Positions 39,459 through 47,006 of a DNA stretch of 64,000 nt are shown here, one piece after another. The notes below the pieces were generated by a model, which had not been told where the DNA came from, did not search any database, and worked only from the letters and a program-made list of their open reading frames with translations. A program made the position numbers and the translations under genes. Every line of letters starts with the position of its first letter. Within the stretch, counting starts at the first letter, position 1. The stretch covers positions 1,178,001 to 1,242,000 of the forward strand of contig OX638323.1 in the NCBI GenBank assembly GCA_951812715.1, read 5' to 3'. This DNA is from an uncultured Pseudohongiella sp. (lineage in GTDB: Bacteria > Pseudomonadota > Gammaproteobacteria > Pseudomonadales > Pseudohongiellaceae).

Positions 39459-40139
39459 CTAGCAAGGGCCGATTTGCTGGAGCAGGCCTTCGCGGCGCGC
39501 TTCCAGTTCGGCAATGTCGTCGCTTGCCGGGGGATCGACCGGATTGCCGTCGGCGTCGACATTGTCTGGCTCGTATCTGGCCTGTTCTTGTGTCAACAGC
39601 GCCAGCAGTTGCTCGGAAACGAGCACCGCCTCGCGCATGGTTTCGCTGAGAACGTCACCGGCCTCGACTTGAGCCTGCAATTCGGCGATGCGAGCTTCCA
39701 GTTCGGCAATGCGGGCGAGCTTGGTTTCGCGTTCGGCTGCCAGCGCCGCCAGCCGTTCTCGTTCCAGCCGCTCTTCCTCGAGCCGCTGCTGTTCCGCCAG
39801 ACGCTGTCGCTCTTGTTCGGCCCGGCGCTCGGCTTCGGCCTGCTGCCGCGCCAGTTCCGCCTGCCGCAGCTGTTCGGCTTCAACGGTCTGGCGCGCGCGT
39901 TCCGCGGCTTCGGCGGCTCGCGCGCGCTGACTTACTGGTTCGTCAGCCGGGTCGGGCGCGGCAATCGGGTCGGGCGTGGAAACCGCGTCGGACGCCGGCC
40001 GCGCCGCGGCGGCAGGTTCCGCGCCGCTCACCGCGGGACTATCCGGAGTGGAAGCGCAGGCTGCCAGCAGCAATGCCAGAATCGTGGCGGCTATTGCGCG
40101 CGAGGGATTTCGAAAAAAACTGTCTGTAGTCGCCACCAT
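39459..40139 (-). CDS. coiled-coil lipoprotein of unknown function
   Basis: This is a 226-residue predicted lipoprotein. The signal segment AIAATILALLLAAC ends in a lipobox with Cys at residue 28. A Pro/Ala-rich linker follows, then a long charged coiled coil rich in Glu, Arg and Gln (about residues 70-160, for example EQERQRLAEQQRLEEERLE). The C-terminal part ends in a second helical segment. Proteins of this look act as envelope spacers, but no family was recognised. It is divergent from the next gene. Confidence 0.75.
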   Translation of the reverse strand: MVATTDSFFRNPSRAIAATILALLLAACASTPDSPAVSGAEPAAAARPASDAVSTPDPIAAPDPADEPVSQRARAAEAAERARQTVEAEQLRQAELARQQAEAERRAEQERQRLAEQQRLEEERLERERLAALAAERETKLARIAELEARIAELQAQVEAGDVLSETMREAVLVSEQLLALLTQEQARYEPDNVDADGNPVDPPASDDIAELEARREGLLQQIGPC

Positions 40140-40226
40140 GAAATACCTGCCGAATTCTTGCCTTGAATTATAGCCGCTGCGAGAGCCGCTGTAACGGTTA
40201 CGCCCGGCTTAACCAGGTAATCGGCA

Positions 40227-40252
40227 GCCCGCGCTGTTCGGACAGCGCGGGC
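40227..40252. promoter_or_regulatory. strong 11-bp hairpin in a divergent promoter region
   Basis: GCCCGCGCTGT-TCGG-ACAGCGCGGGC is a perfect inverted repeat between two divergently transcribed genes. With no T-run after it and no gene ending there, a regulatory or REP-like role is more likely than termination. Confidence 0.4.
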
Positions 40253-40309
40253 GACGCCGGTTCGTCAACGATTGACGGCAATGAAGCTCTTTTGTTTCAA
40301 TCTTCCGCA

Positions 40310-41647
40310 ATGTATAGAGGAAATCTCCGCTTCAAGCCCCAACGGGGCGCGGGATTGCCGCGCGTCTGGCTTTGGCTGCTAGCCGCCGGCGCGGCGGCCG
40401 CGCCGATATTGCTATGCCTGCAATTCACGCCGCTGGTGGAAACACGCCCGCAATTGAGCCGGGCGGAGGCAGCCCGGGTGGAAGGACTGCTGCTCGACAG
40501 CGTGCCGCGGACGCCAGGCGTGGCCGGCCCGCACCAACTGCGCTGGAACGAGGAAGAACTGAACCTGCTCGGCCGCCATTTGCTGTCCCTGTCGCGCATG
40601 AGTTCCGCCTGGGCGGCGCGGGTGAAGTTGCGCGAAGGCGCGCTCGGTTTCGAAGTCAGCCGGTCGCTTGGCGGTATCCCGCCGCTGTACATGAATCTGC
40701 GCGGTGAAATCTCAAGCGGAGGCGGCCGGCCGGAACTGGGGCGGCTGCGGCTTGGTTATTTGCCGATACCTCGACTGCTGTTCAATCGGCTCGCGCCGAG
40801 CCTGTCCGAAGCGCTGGCCGCGGACGATCCATTGCCGGCCGAAGCCGCCCGCCTGCTGTCGAATGTGGAAAGCCTGCAACTAGGCGCGGATGAAGTCCGC
40901 ATCGACGTGCACTGGGATCCGGAACTGCTCGCGCGGGCTGGCGATCAGGCGCGGCAATGGCTCATTTCCGAAACCGACCGTCAGCGCATTCTGGAATACT
41001 ACGCCGTGATCAGCCAGGTCGCGGACGGCATACCAAGCGCCGAACGCGCAATCCCTCTCGGCCGCCTGCTCGCGCCGCTGTTCAGCGAGGCGCGGCGCAA
41101 ATCACTGCAAGGCAGCGATCCGATCGCGGAGAATCAGGCGCTGCTGCAAACCCTGGCGGTATACGTGAATGAGGAGAATATCGAACAGCTTGCAGGAGAA
41201 GAAGCCGCGCGGGGCGTGCCCGCGGCGAAATTCGTCGAAGTTCGCTTGCATCTGCGGCAGGACCTGGCCCAGCATTTGACCTCCATCGCCGCGATCACCG
41301 TCGCGCTCGGTCCCGACCTCGCGCTTATGTTGTCCACCGCCAAGGAATCCTACGACGCCAGACATCGTTCCGGCTTCAGCTTCTCCGATCTCACCGCCAA
41401 CAGCGCCGGCATCACGCTGGCCCGGCTTGCCACCCGGGACCGGGAAAGCGCGCTGGAAATCCAGCAGCGGATGAGCGAATTGCAGTTCGACTCCGAATAC
41501 ATGCCCGCGGTCGGCGGCAACCGGGATGGACTAAGCCAGGACGATTTCAACGAATTGTATCGGGATACCGGCAGCATGGCTTACCGGCAACGACTCGCGG
41601 AAATCCAGCTTCTGATAGAATCCAGCCGCGTCTTCGCCGGTTTATAG
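40310..41647 (+). CDS. membrane-anchored protein of unknown function
   Basis: I do not recognise this 445-residue protein. It has one N-terminal membrane segment (VWLWLLAAGAAAAPILLCLQF) after a positively charged start (MYRGNLRFKPQRG), so it is probably anchored in the inner membrane with a periplasmic body. The body is mixed helix and strand; the stretch LKLREG-like AARVKLREGALGFEVSRSL and MNLRGEI look like strands of a lipid-side or LptC-like fold, but this is weak. I chose ATG 40310 since the frame further upstream overlaps the hairpin region. It precedes a PLP enzyme gene by 30 bp. Confidence 0.7.
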   Translation: MYRGNLRFKPQRGAGLPRVWLWLLAAGAAAAPILLCLQFTPLVETRPQLSRAEAARVEGLLLDSVPRTPGVAGPHQLRWNEEELNLLGRHLLSLSRMSSAWAARVKLREGALGFEVSRSLGGIPPLYMNLRGEISSGGGRPELGRLRLGYLPIPRLLFNRLAPSLSEALAADDPLPAEAARLLSNVESLQLGADEVRIDVHWDPELLARAGDQARQWLISETDRQRILEYYAVISQVADGIPSAERAIPLGRLLAPLFSEARRKSLQGSDPIAENQALLQTLAVYVNEENIEQLAGEEAARGVPAAKFVEVRLHLRQDLAQHLTSIAAITVALGPDLALMLSTAKESYDARHRSGFSFSDLTANSAGITLARLATRDRESALEIQQRMSELQFDSEYMPAVGGNRDGLSQDDFNELYRDTGSMAYRQRLAEIQLLIESSRVFAGL

Positions 41648-41677
41648 ACGGCCGCGGTCGCCACAAGGTTCGTTTCC

Positions 41678-42913
41678 ATGCCATCGAAAGGCTTTACCAC
41701 CCGCAATCTGCATTCGGATCGCGAGGATCGTCCGGAACACGGGGTGTTGCACAAGCCCGTGCATCCTTCGGTCGCCTATGGCTACGAGGATGCGCGCGAA
41801 CTCGCTGAAGTATTTCAGGGCAAGCGCAAGGGTTACGCTTACGGGCGTCAGGCCAATCCCACGGTAGCGGCCTTGCAGAAACGCATCAGCGAGATGGAAG
41901 ACGGCGTCGGCAGCATTGCTTTCGCCACCGGCATGGCTGCGGTCGCGGCGGTCACGCTGACCTTGCTCAAGGCCGGCGACCACATGATTTCCAGCGCCTT
42001 CCTGTTCGGCAATACAAACAGTTATTTTCGAACTCTGGAGCGGCTCGGGATCGAGGTCGATTTCGTCGACGCCACTCGCGCCGCCGCGGTAGCGGAAAAA
42101 TTGCGTGACAACACGCGGCTGGTATTCGTCGAAACCATCGCCAATCCCGGCACCCAGATCGCCGATCTCGAAGGCATAGGAGAATTGTGCCGGCGGCAGG
42201 GACTGCTTTATGTGGTTGACAACACATTGACCACGCCGCATTTGTTCCGGCCGAAGACGGCCGGCGCCGGACTGGTGGTGAATTCACTGACCAAGTACAT
42301 CGGCGGTCATGGCAACGCCCTCGGCGGGGCGGTCACCGACAGCGGCAATTTTGACTGGAGCGGTTATCCCAATATCCTCGACATCTACCGCGGCGGAGAC
42401 GCAAACCAGTGGGGATTGCTCCAGATCCGCAAGAAAGGCCTGCGCGACATGGGCGCCTCGCTGGCGCCGGAAGCCGCCCACACCCTGGCCACCGGCTCCG
42501 AATCCCTGCCCTTGCGCATGGATCGGTCCTGCGCCAACGCCATGGCGCTGGCCCAACTGTGCGCCAGCCATCCCGCGGTGACCAGGGTCTACTACCCCGG
42601 TCTGCCGGAACATCCGCAACATCAGCGCGCGCGCGAGCTGTTCCGCGCATTCGGCGCGCTGTTCAGCATCGACCTGCGGCCGGGAGCGGACTGCTTCGAT
42701 TTTCTCAACAGTCTCGAAGTCGTGGTGTCGTCGAGCAATCTCGGCGACACCCGCAGTCTCGGAATTCCGGTGGCGCATACCATTTATTTCGAAATGGGCC
42801 CGGAATGGCGCAAATCCATGGGGGTGGGAGATTCGATGCTGCGGTTTTCCGTCGGCATCGAGGATCAGGCTGACCTTGTCGCGGACTTCAGTCAGGCGCT
42901 GGACAGATGTTGA
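41678..42913 (+). CDS. cystathionine gamma-synthase family PLP enzyme
   Basis: This 411-residue enzyme belongs to the Cys/Met metabolism PLP family (cystathionine gamma-synthase, O-acetylhomoserine sulfhydrylase and relatives). Typical motifs are YAYGRQANPTVAALQKRI, the cofactor region FATGMAAVAAV, VDNTLTTPHLFRP and the PLP lysine in NSLTKYIGGHG (Lys near residue 206). The C-terminal FSVGIEDQADLVADF is also conserved. The exact substrate is not decided by motifs. A Rieske protein gene follows. Confidence 0.88.
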   Translation: MPSKGFTTRNLHSDREDRPEHGVLHKPVHPSVAYGYEDARELAEVFQGKRKGYAYGRQANPTVAALQKRISEMEDGVGSIAFATGMAAVAAVTLTLLKAGDHMISSAFLFGNTNSYFRTLERLGIEVDFVDATRAAAVAEKLRDNTRLVFVETIANPGTQIADLEGIGELCRRQGLLYVVDNTLTTPHLFRPKTAGAGLVVNSLTKYIGGHGNALGGAVTDSGNFDWSGYPNILDIYRGGDANQWGLLQIRKKGLRDMGASLAPEAAHTLATGSESLPLRMDRSCANAMALAQLCASHPAVTRVYYPGLPEHPQHQRARELFRAFGALFSIDLRPGADCFDFLNSLEVVVSSSNLGDTRSLGIPVAHTIYFEMGPEWRKSMGVGDSMLRFSVGIEDQADLVADFSQALDRC

Positions 42914-42936
42914 CCGAATTCTGACGGCACTGATGC

Positions 42937-42956
42937 GGGCGACGCATGCGTCGCCC
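42937..42956. repeat. REP-like 20-bp palindrome
   Basis: GGGCGACGCATGCGTCGCCC is a perfect palindrome in the space after the PLP enzyme gene, continued by CCTAC. A related sequence occurs inside the DUF58 gene (62262-62285), so it is probably a dispersed element. Confidence 0.6.
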
Positions 42957-42995
42957 CTACACGACAAACAAAATCTCGAAAAAGGAAGAACTTTC

Positions 42996-43316
42996 ATGCT
43001 GGCATTGATCGCCGCGGACGATGTGCTCGAAGGCTGCTCGAAAGAAGTCGAAGCGGGCAACGAGCAGTTTTTCCTGGTGCGCAAGGACGATCAATTGCAT
43101 CTGTACCGCAATATCTGTCCGCATCTCGGCACTCCGCTGAATTGGGAAGAAGACCGCTTCCTCGATCCGGACGGCTCGCTGATCCAGTGTTCGACCCATG
43201 GCGCCCTGTTTCGCATCGAGGACGGCCTGTGTCTGGCCGGCCCTTGTATCGGCCAGCATCTGCTGTCGGTGCCGTTTCTGCTAGTGGACGGCATGGTGAC
43301 GATCGAAGCGCGGTAA
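42996..43316 (+). CDS. Rieske-type [2Fe-2S] ferredoxin
   Basis: This 106-residue single-domain Rieske protein has both cluster motifs, CPHLG and CSTHGALF, spaced as in ferredoxins of oxygenase systems and NirD-like proteins. It is soluble and has no signal peptide. ATG 42996 is preceded by an AAGGAAGAA ribosome-binding site. No oxygenase gene is adjacent, so the partner is unknown. Confidence 0.9.
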   Translation: MLALIAADDVLEGCSKEVEAGNEQFFLVRKDDQLHLYRNICPHLGTPLNWEEDRFLDPDGSLIQCSTHGALFRIEDGLCLAGPCIGQHLLSVPFLLVDGMVTIEAR

Positions 43317-43379
43317 CTGTTCGCGCTGGCGCCCAATCTCCGGGCGCTTCGCGGCGGCGCGACCGCGGAATCCGGTTTC

Positions 43380-44090
43380 TCAGAGCAGTACCGGCAGTTG
43401 CCGGTCAAGCAGCGCTGTTCCTGTGTCGATGTCGTAAGTAACGCCGTAGGCGAGCAGTTCGACTCCCGCTCCGGCCGCCGCGCGCAAAAGTTCGCCGAAT
43501 CGGGGATCTATTTCGTCCGCCGGTCGCACGCGCTCGGCGCCGTCGTGGGCTACGCAAAAAATCACCATGGCGCGCAAGCCCGCGCGGCGCAAGGCGGTCA
43601 ATTCGCGCAAGTGACGCTGGCCGCGTTCGGTTACCGCATCCGGAAACAATCCGGTTGCGTCCACTTCGGCGAGACTGACATTCTTGACTTCGACGAAGCA
43701 ATCTCCATCAGGCAGGCTGACCAGGAAATCCGCGCGCCCGCGGCCCGATGGGTAGGTCACTTCCCGGCGTATGGCCGTGAAGCCGGCCAGCGGCTGTACC
43801 AGGCCGTTCTCGATGGCTTCGCCCACCAGTGGATTGGCCATGCCGGTATTGATTCCGACCAGGTGGCGACGGTCAACTTCGACGATTTGCCAGGTGTGGG
43901 GATACTTGCGTTTGGCGTTGCCGGACCTGGTAAACCAGACGCGGCTGCCCGGCTCGCGGCAGTTGCGCATGGAACCGGTGTTGGGGCAATGGATCGTCAG
44001 CGTGTCGCCATCCGGGGTGCGCACGTCGGCCAGGAAGCGTTTGTAGCGCTGGATCAGCGTTGCCTGGTTCAGCGCGCCGGGAAACTTCAC
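43380..44090 (-). CDS. sfsA: SfsA family protein
   Basis: SfsA (sugar fermentation stimulation protein A) was found by its effect on maltose metabolism in E. coli; it has an OB-fold and a nuclease-like domain. The 236-residue product shows HCPNTGSMRNC, GRGRADFLV, VEVKNVSL and FPDAVTERGQRHLREL, all conserved. The E-x-K element in VEVKNVSL is the nuclease-type site. The aminotransferase gene lies 7 bp upstream on the same strand. Confidence 0.93.
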   Translation of the reverse strand: MKFPGALNQATLIQRYKRFLADVRTPDGDTLTIHCPNTGSMRNCREPGSRVWFTRSGNAKRKYPHTWQIVEVDRRHLVGINTGMANPLVGEAIENGLVQPLAGFTAIRREVTYPSGRGRADFLVSLPDGDCFVEVKNVSLAEVDATGLFPDAVTERGQRHLRELTALRRAGLRAMVIFCVAHDGAERVRPADEIDPRFGELLRAAAGAGVELLAYGVTYDIDTGTALLDRQLPVLL

Positions 44091-44097
44091 CGGCCGC

Positions 44098-45276
44098 TCA
44101 CCGGTTCAGGGCCCGGCGCAGGCGTTCGACTCCCAGCTCCAGGTTTTTCATACCGGTAGTAAAGGCCATGCGCACGTATTCGTTGCCGTTGCCTTCGCCA
44201 AAATCCGTGCCCGGGGTGATCGCCACTCCATGTTGCTCGAGCATTTCGTGGCAGAACGTCTCGCTGTCGCGGCTGAAGGCCGCGATATTCGCGTAGGCGT
44301 AAAAGGCGCCCTGAATTTCCCGCGGCAGCAACATGCCCATGTCGCTCAACGCGGCGGCGAGGAAATCGCGGCGCTGGCGGAAGGCGGTCCGGCGCTGTTC
44401 GAAAATTTCCCGCGCCGCCGGCGTGAACGCGGCAAGGGCGGCGTGCTGGACAAAGTTCGAAGGCGAGATGAAAAGGTTTTGCGCGAGAATATTGGCGAAT
44501 TCCACCTGGTCTTCCGGCACCACGATCCAGCCGAGACGCCAGCCGGTCATACCGAAATATTTGGAAAAGCTGTTCACCACATAGGCATTGGGGTTTAGCT
44601 CAAGAATGCTGGGCATGTCCTCGACGTAATGCAGTCCGTGGTAGGTCTCGTCGAGTAGCAGACGCACGCCGGCGGCGTCGGCCCAGTCGCTGATGCCGCG
44701 CAGTTCTTTTCGGCTGAAAACCGCGCCGGTGGGATTACCGGGCGAAGCCAGCCACAGACTCTCGGTATGGTCGCGATAGTGCTTCTCCAGCAGTTCCGGC
44801 GCAGGCCGGAAATCGTCTTCCACGCCGACCGCCATCAATTGCGGTTCCGCGCCGGCCAGCCGCGCGAGATTGCGGTAACAGGGATAGGATGGATCGGTCA
44901 TCAGCACGCCGGCGCCGGGGCGTAGCAACAGATTGGACAGAATCGACAGACCGCCGCTGGCGCCGAGAGTAATCAAAATCCGCTCCCGCGCCAGCTCCAG
45001 TCCATGCCGCTGCCGATAGTGCCGCACCAGGCAGTCGCGCAGTTCCGGAATTCCCGCCGCCTGGGTGTATTTGGTCAAGCCCGCGTCGAGCGCGCGCTTG
45101 GCCGCCTCGCGAATCGGCGCCGCGGTGGCGAAGTCCGGCTCGCCGGCTTCCATGTGTACTATTTCGCGGCCCTGCTTTTCGAGTTCGGCGGCTCGATTCA
45201 GCACCACCAATACGCGAAAGGGATTGACGCCTGTCAGACGCTCCGGACGATTTCGTCCGGCGGTAGACCTGTTCAT
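44098..45276 (-). CDS. class I/II PLP-dependent aminotransferase
   Basis: This 392-residue fold-type I aminotransferase resembles the aspartate-type enzymes beside dksA in Pseudomonas. Motifs are MEAGEPDF, LTKYTQAAGIPELR, LASPGNPTGAVFSRKEL, LLLDETYHGL and the PLP lysine in NSFSKYFGMTGWRLGW. The specificity is not evident. It is not a HisC replacement by position, though a histidinol-phosphate role cannot be ruled out as hisC is missing from its usual place. Confidence 0.9.
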   Translation of the reverse strand: MNRSTAGRNRPERLTGVNPFRVLVVLNRAAELEKQGREIVHMEAGEPDFATAAPIREAAKRALDAGLTKYTQAAGIPELRDCLVRHYRQRHGLELARERILITLGASGGLSILSNLLLRPGAGVLMTDPSYPCYRNLARLAGAEPQLMAVGVEDDFRPAPELLEKHYRDHTESLWLASPGNPTGAVFSRKELRGISDWADAAGVRLLLDETYHGLHYVEDMPSILELNPNAYVVNSFSKYFGMTGWRLGWIVVPEDQVEFANILAQNLFISPSNFVQHAALAAFTPAAREIFEQRRTAFRQRRDFLAAALSDMGMLLPREIQGAFYAYANIAAFSRDSETFCHEMLEQHGVAITPGTDFGEGNGNEYVRMAFTTGMKNLELGVERLRRALNR

Positions 45277-45482
45277 TCTGGAAATTCCGGTATTGCGAGA
45301 AGCCGGGCATTATAACGGCAGTCGCAATTTTGTGGCATCGGCAATTTGATTCTGGTAGGTTACGCTGCTTCTACGAGTAGGGAGCCATCCCTCGGGGAGA
45401 TATTCAAGACGGCGCTCGGCCAGAGTCGAACAGGTTCGCTTCGAAGCGGGCCTGGGCAGTAGATAGTGAGAGGCGTTTGACC

Positions 45483-45926
45483 ATGACAGCAAGTCGAAGT
45501 TTGGAATCCCAGCCGGTTCTGAAAAACTTTACTCCGTATCAGTCGAAACCCGGAGAGAAGTACATGAACGAGGATCAGCGCGCGCATTTTCGCGGCATTC
45601 TGCTGGACTGGCGCAATCAATTGATGCAGGAAGTGGACCGCACCGTGCATCACATGCAGGACGAGGCCGCCAATTATCCCGATCCCGTAGACCGGGCCAC
45701 CCAGGAAGAAGAATTCAGCCTGGAACTGCGCACGCGCGATCGGGAACGCAAGCTGATCAAGAAAATCGACAGTACCATCGAGGCCATTGCCCAGGACGAT
45801 TACGGCTACTGCGAATCCTGCGGCATTGAAATCGGCATCCGCCGTCTCGAAGCACGGCCGACAGCCAACAAGTGCATTGACTGCAAGACCCTCGACGAGA
45901 TCAGGGAAAAGCAATTCGGCATCTGA
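45483..45926 (+). CDS. dksA: RNA polymerase-binding transcription factor DksA
   Basis: DksA enters the secondary channel of RNA polymerase and with ppGpp controls rRNA and amino-acid promoters. The 147-residue product has the coiled coil ([20 protein letters not shown]), the tip with D-P-V-D-R-A in [18 protein letters not shown], and the four-Cys zinc finger CESCG and CIDCK. I chose ATG 45483. The stop codon TGA overlaps the proposed CTG start of gluQ. The 206-bp leader upstream is gene-free. Confidence 0.97.
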   Translation: MTASRSLESQPVLKNFTPYQSKPGEKYMNEDQRAHFRGILLDWRNQLMQEVDRTVHHMQDEAANYPDPVDRATQEEEFSLELRTRDRERKLIKKIDSTIEAIAQDDYGYCESCGIEIGIRRLEARPTANKCIDCKTLDEIREKQFGI

Positions 45927-46822
45927 ATACGGAATCGGACTCGCCAGGCCGGTACGTCGGGCGCTTCGCCCCCTCTCCTACCGGCCCGCTGCATCTTGGC
46001 TCGCTGGTCGCCGCCCTGGCCAGCTTTGTCGACGCCCGGGCCGCCGGCGGCGTCTGGCTGGTGCGCATGGAAGACCTGGATCCGCCGCGTGAATCCGCCG
46101 CGGCGGCGGACGCCATCTTGCGGCAACTCGAAGACCTGGGTCTGACCTGGGACGGCGAGGTGCTGTATCAGAGCACCCGGCATTCCGCTTACCAGGAAAT
46201 ACTTCAGGATCTGCTCGAGCGAGAGCTTTGCTACCCCTGCGATTGCAGTCGCCGGCTGGTGCGCGCCATGGGATCGGTATATGACGGCCGCTGCCGCGAC
46301 CGCGAACGCCCGCCCGCAGGCGACCGCGCCCTGCGGTTACGGACGGAACCGGCGACTTATCGCGTTGACGACCGCGTTCAGGGACATTTCGCGCAAGTGC
46401 TGGAGCGCGATGTCGGAGATTTCGTCGTGCGCCGCAAGGACGGTCTGTTCGCGTATCAGCTCGCCGTGGTTGCGGACGACGCCTTTCAGCGCGTCAACCG
46501 GATAGTGCGCGGGACGGACCTGCTCGACTCCACGCCGCGCCAGTTGTATCTGCAATCCCTGCTCGGCTATCCACGGCCCGGCTATGCCCATTTTCCGGTG
46601 CTCGTCAACGATCAGGGGCAGAAACTGAGCAAGCAGCATTTCGCCGCGCCGGCGGACACTCGGCAGGCGGCCGCCTTGCTGCGCCGGGCGCTGCGCTTTC
46701 TCAACCATGCGCCTCCGGCGGAACTGGCCAGCGCCGGCGAGCTGCTCGATTGGGCCATCGGCAATTGGGATATAATGCGAATCCCGGCGCAGCATTGCAT
46801 ACGCGCCAGCCTTTTCGAGTGA
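45923..46822 (+). CDS. gluQ: glutamyl-Q tRNA(Asp) synthetase with unusual start codon
   Basis: GluQ-RS attaches glutamate to queuosine in the tRNA-Asp anticodon. The sequence has [20 protein letters not shown] (with the HLGS form of HIGH) and KLSKQHFA in place of KMSKS, and lacks the anticodon-binding domain of GluRS. The first in-frame ATG (46061) lies after the HIGH motif, and there is no ATG, GTG or TTG between the upstream stop codon (45878) and that motif. CTG 45923, overlapping the dksA stop as CTGA, is thus the best start, with AGGGA about 15 bp before it; the product would be 299 residues, the family's size. ATT 45914 is a second option. dksA-gluQ order is conserved in gammaproteobacteria. 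Confidence 0.9.
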   Translation: MNTESDSPGRYVGRFAPSPTGPLHLGSLVAALASFVDARAAGGVWLVRMEDLDPPRESAAAADAILRQLEDLGLTWDGEVLYQSTRHSAYQEILQDLLERELCYPCDCSRRLVRAMGSVYDGRCRDRERPPAGDRALRLRTEPATYRVDDRVQGHFAQVLERDVGDFVVRRKDGLFAYQLAVVADDAFQRVNRIVRGTDLLDSTPRQLYLQSLLGYPRPGYAHFPVLVNDQGQKLSKQHFAAPADTRQAAALLRRALRFLNHAPPAELASAGELLDWAIGNWDIMRIPAQHCIRASLFE

Positions 46823-46829
46823 TCCGAGC

Positions 46830-47006
46830 GTGTATATCCCTCGTCCCATGCTGATCCTGATAATCATCGTCTACCTGTTGTTCCTGCTTAGCATCGACTG
46901 GATAACCCAGGCCAGCGCCCTCTGGTTCCGGCCTCATCTGATAGCGCTGGCGGCAATAGCGTTTACCGCCTTTACCGACCGCGAACAGGACAGCGATGAA
47001 TTTTGA
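46830..47006 (+). CDS. small membrane protein upstream of cbrA (CbrX-like)
   Basis: This short gene encodes 58 residues starting at GTG 46830 (or ATG 46848), with two hydrophobic stretches, LILIIIVYLLFLLSIDWI and PHLIALAAIAFTAF. It overlaps the start of cbrA by 11 bp. Pseudomonas has a small gene, cbrX, in the same place and translationally coupled to cbrA; the size, hydrophobicity and overlap agree. I infer the same role in coupling. I base this on position rather than clear sequence similarity. Confidence 0.65.
   Translation: MYIPRPMLILIIIVYLLFLLSIDWITQASALWFRPHLIALAAIAFTAFTDREQDSDEF

Noticed and set aside
44098..45276. Aminotransferase gene as the missing hisC
   Set aside because: Its neighbours (sfsA, dksA) match the place of an unrelated aspartate-type aminotransferase in Pseudomonas; nothing specific to HisC was seen.
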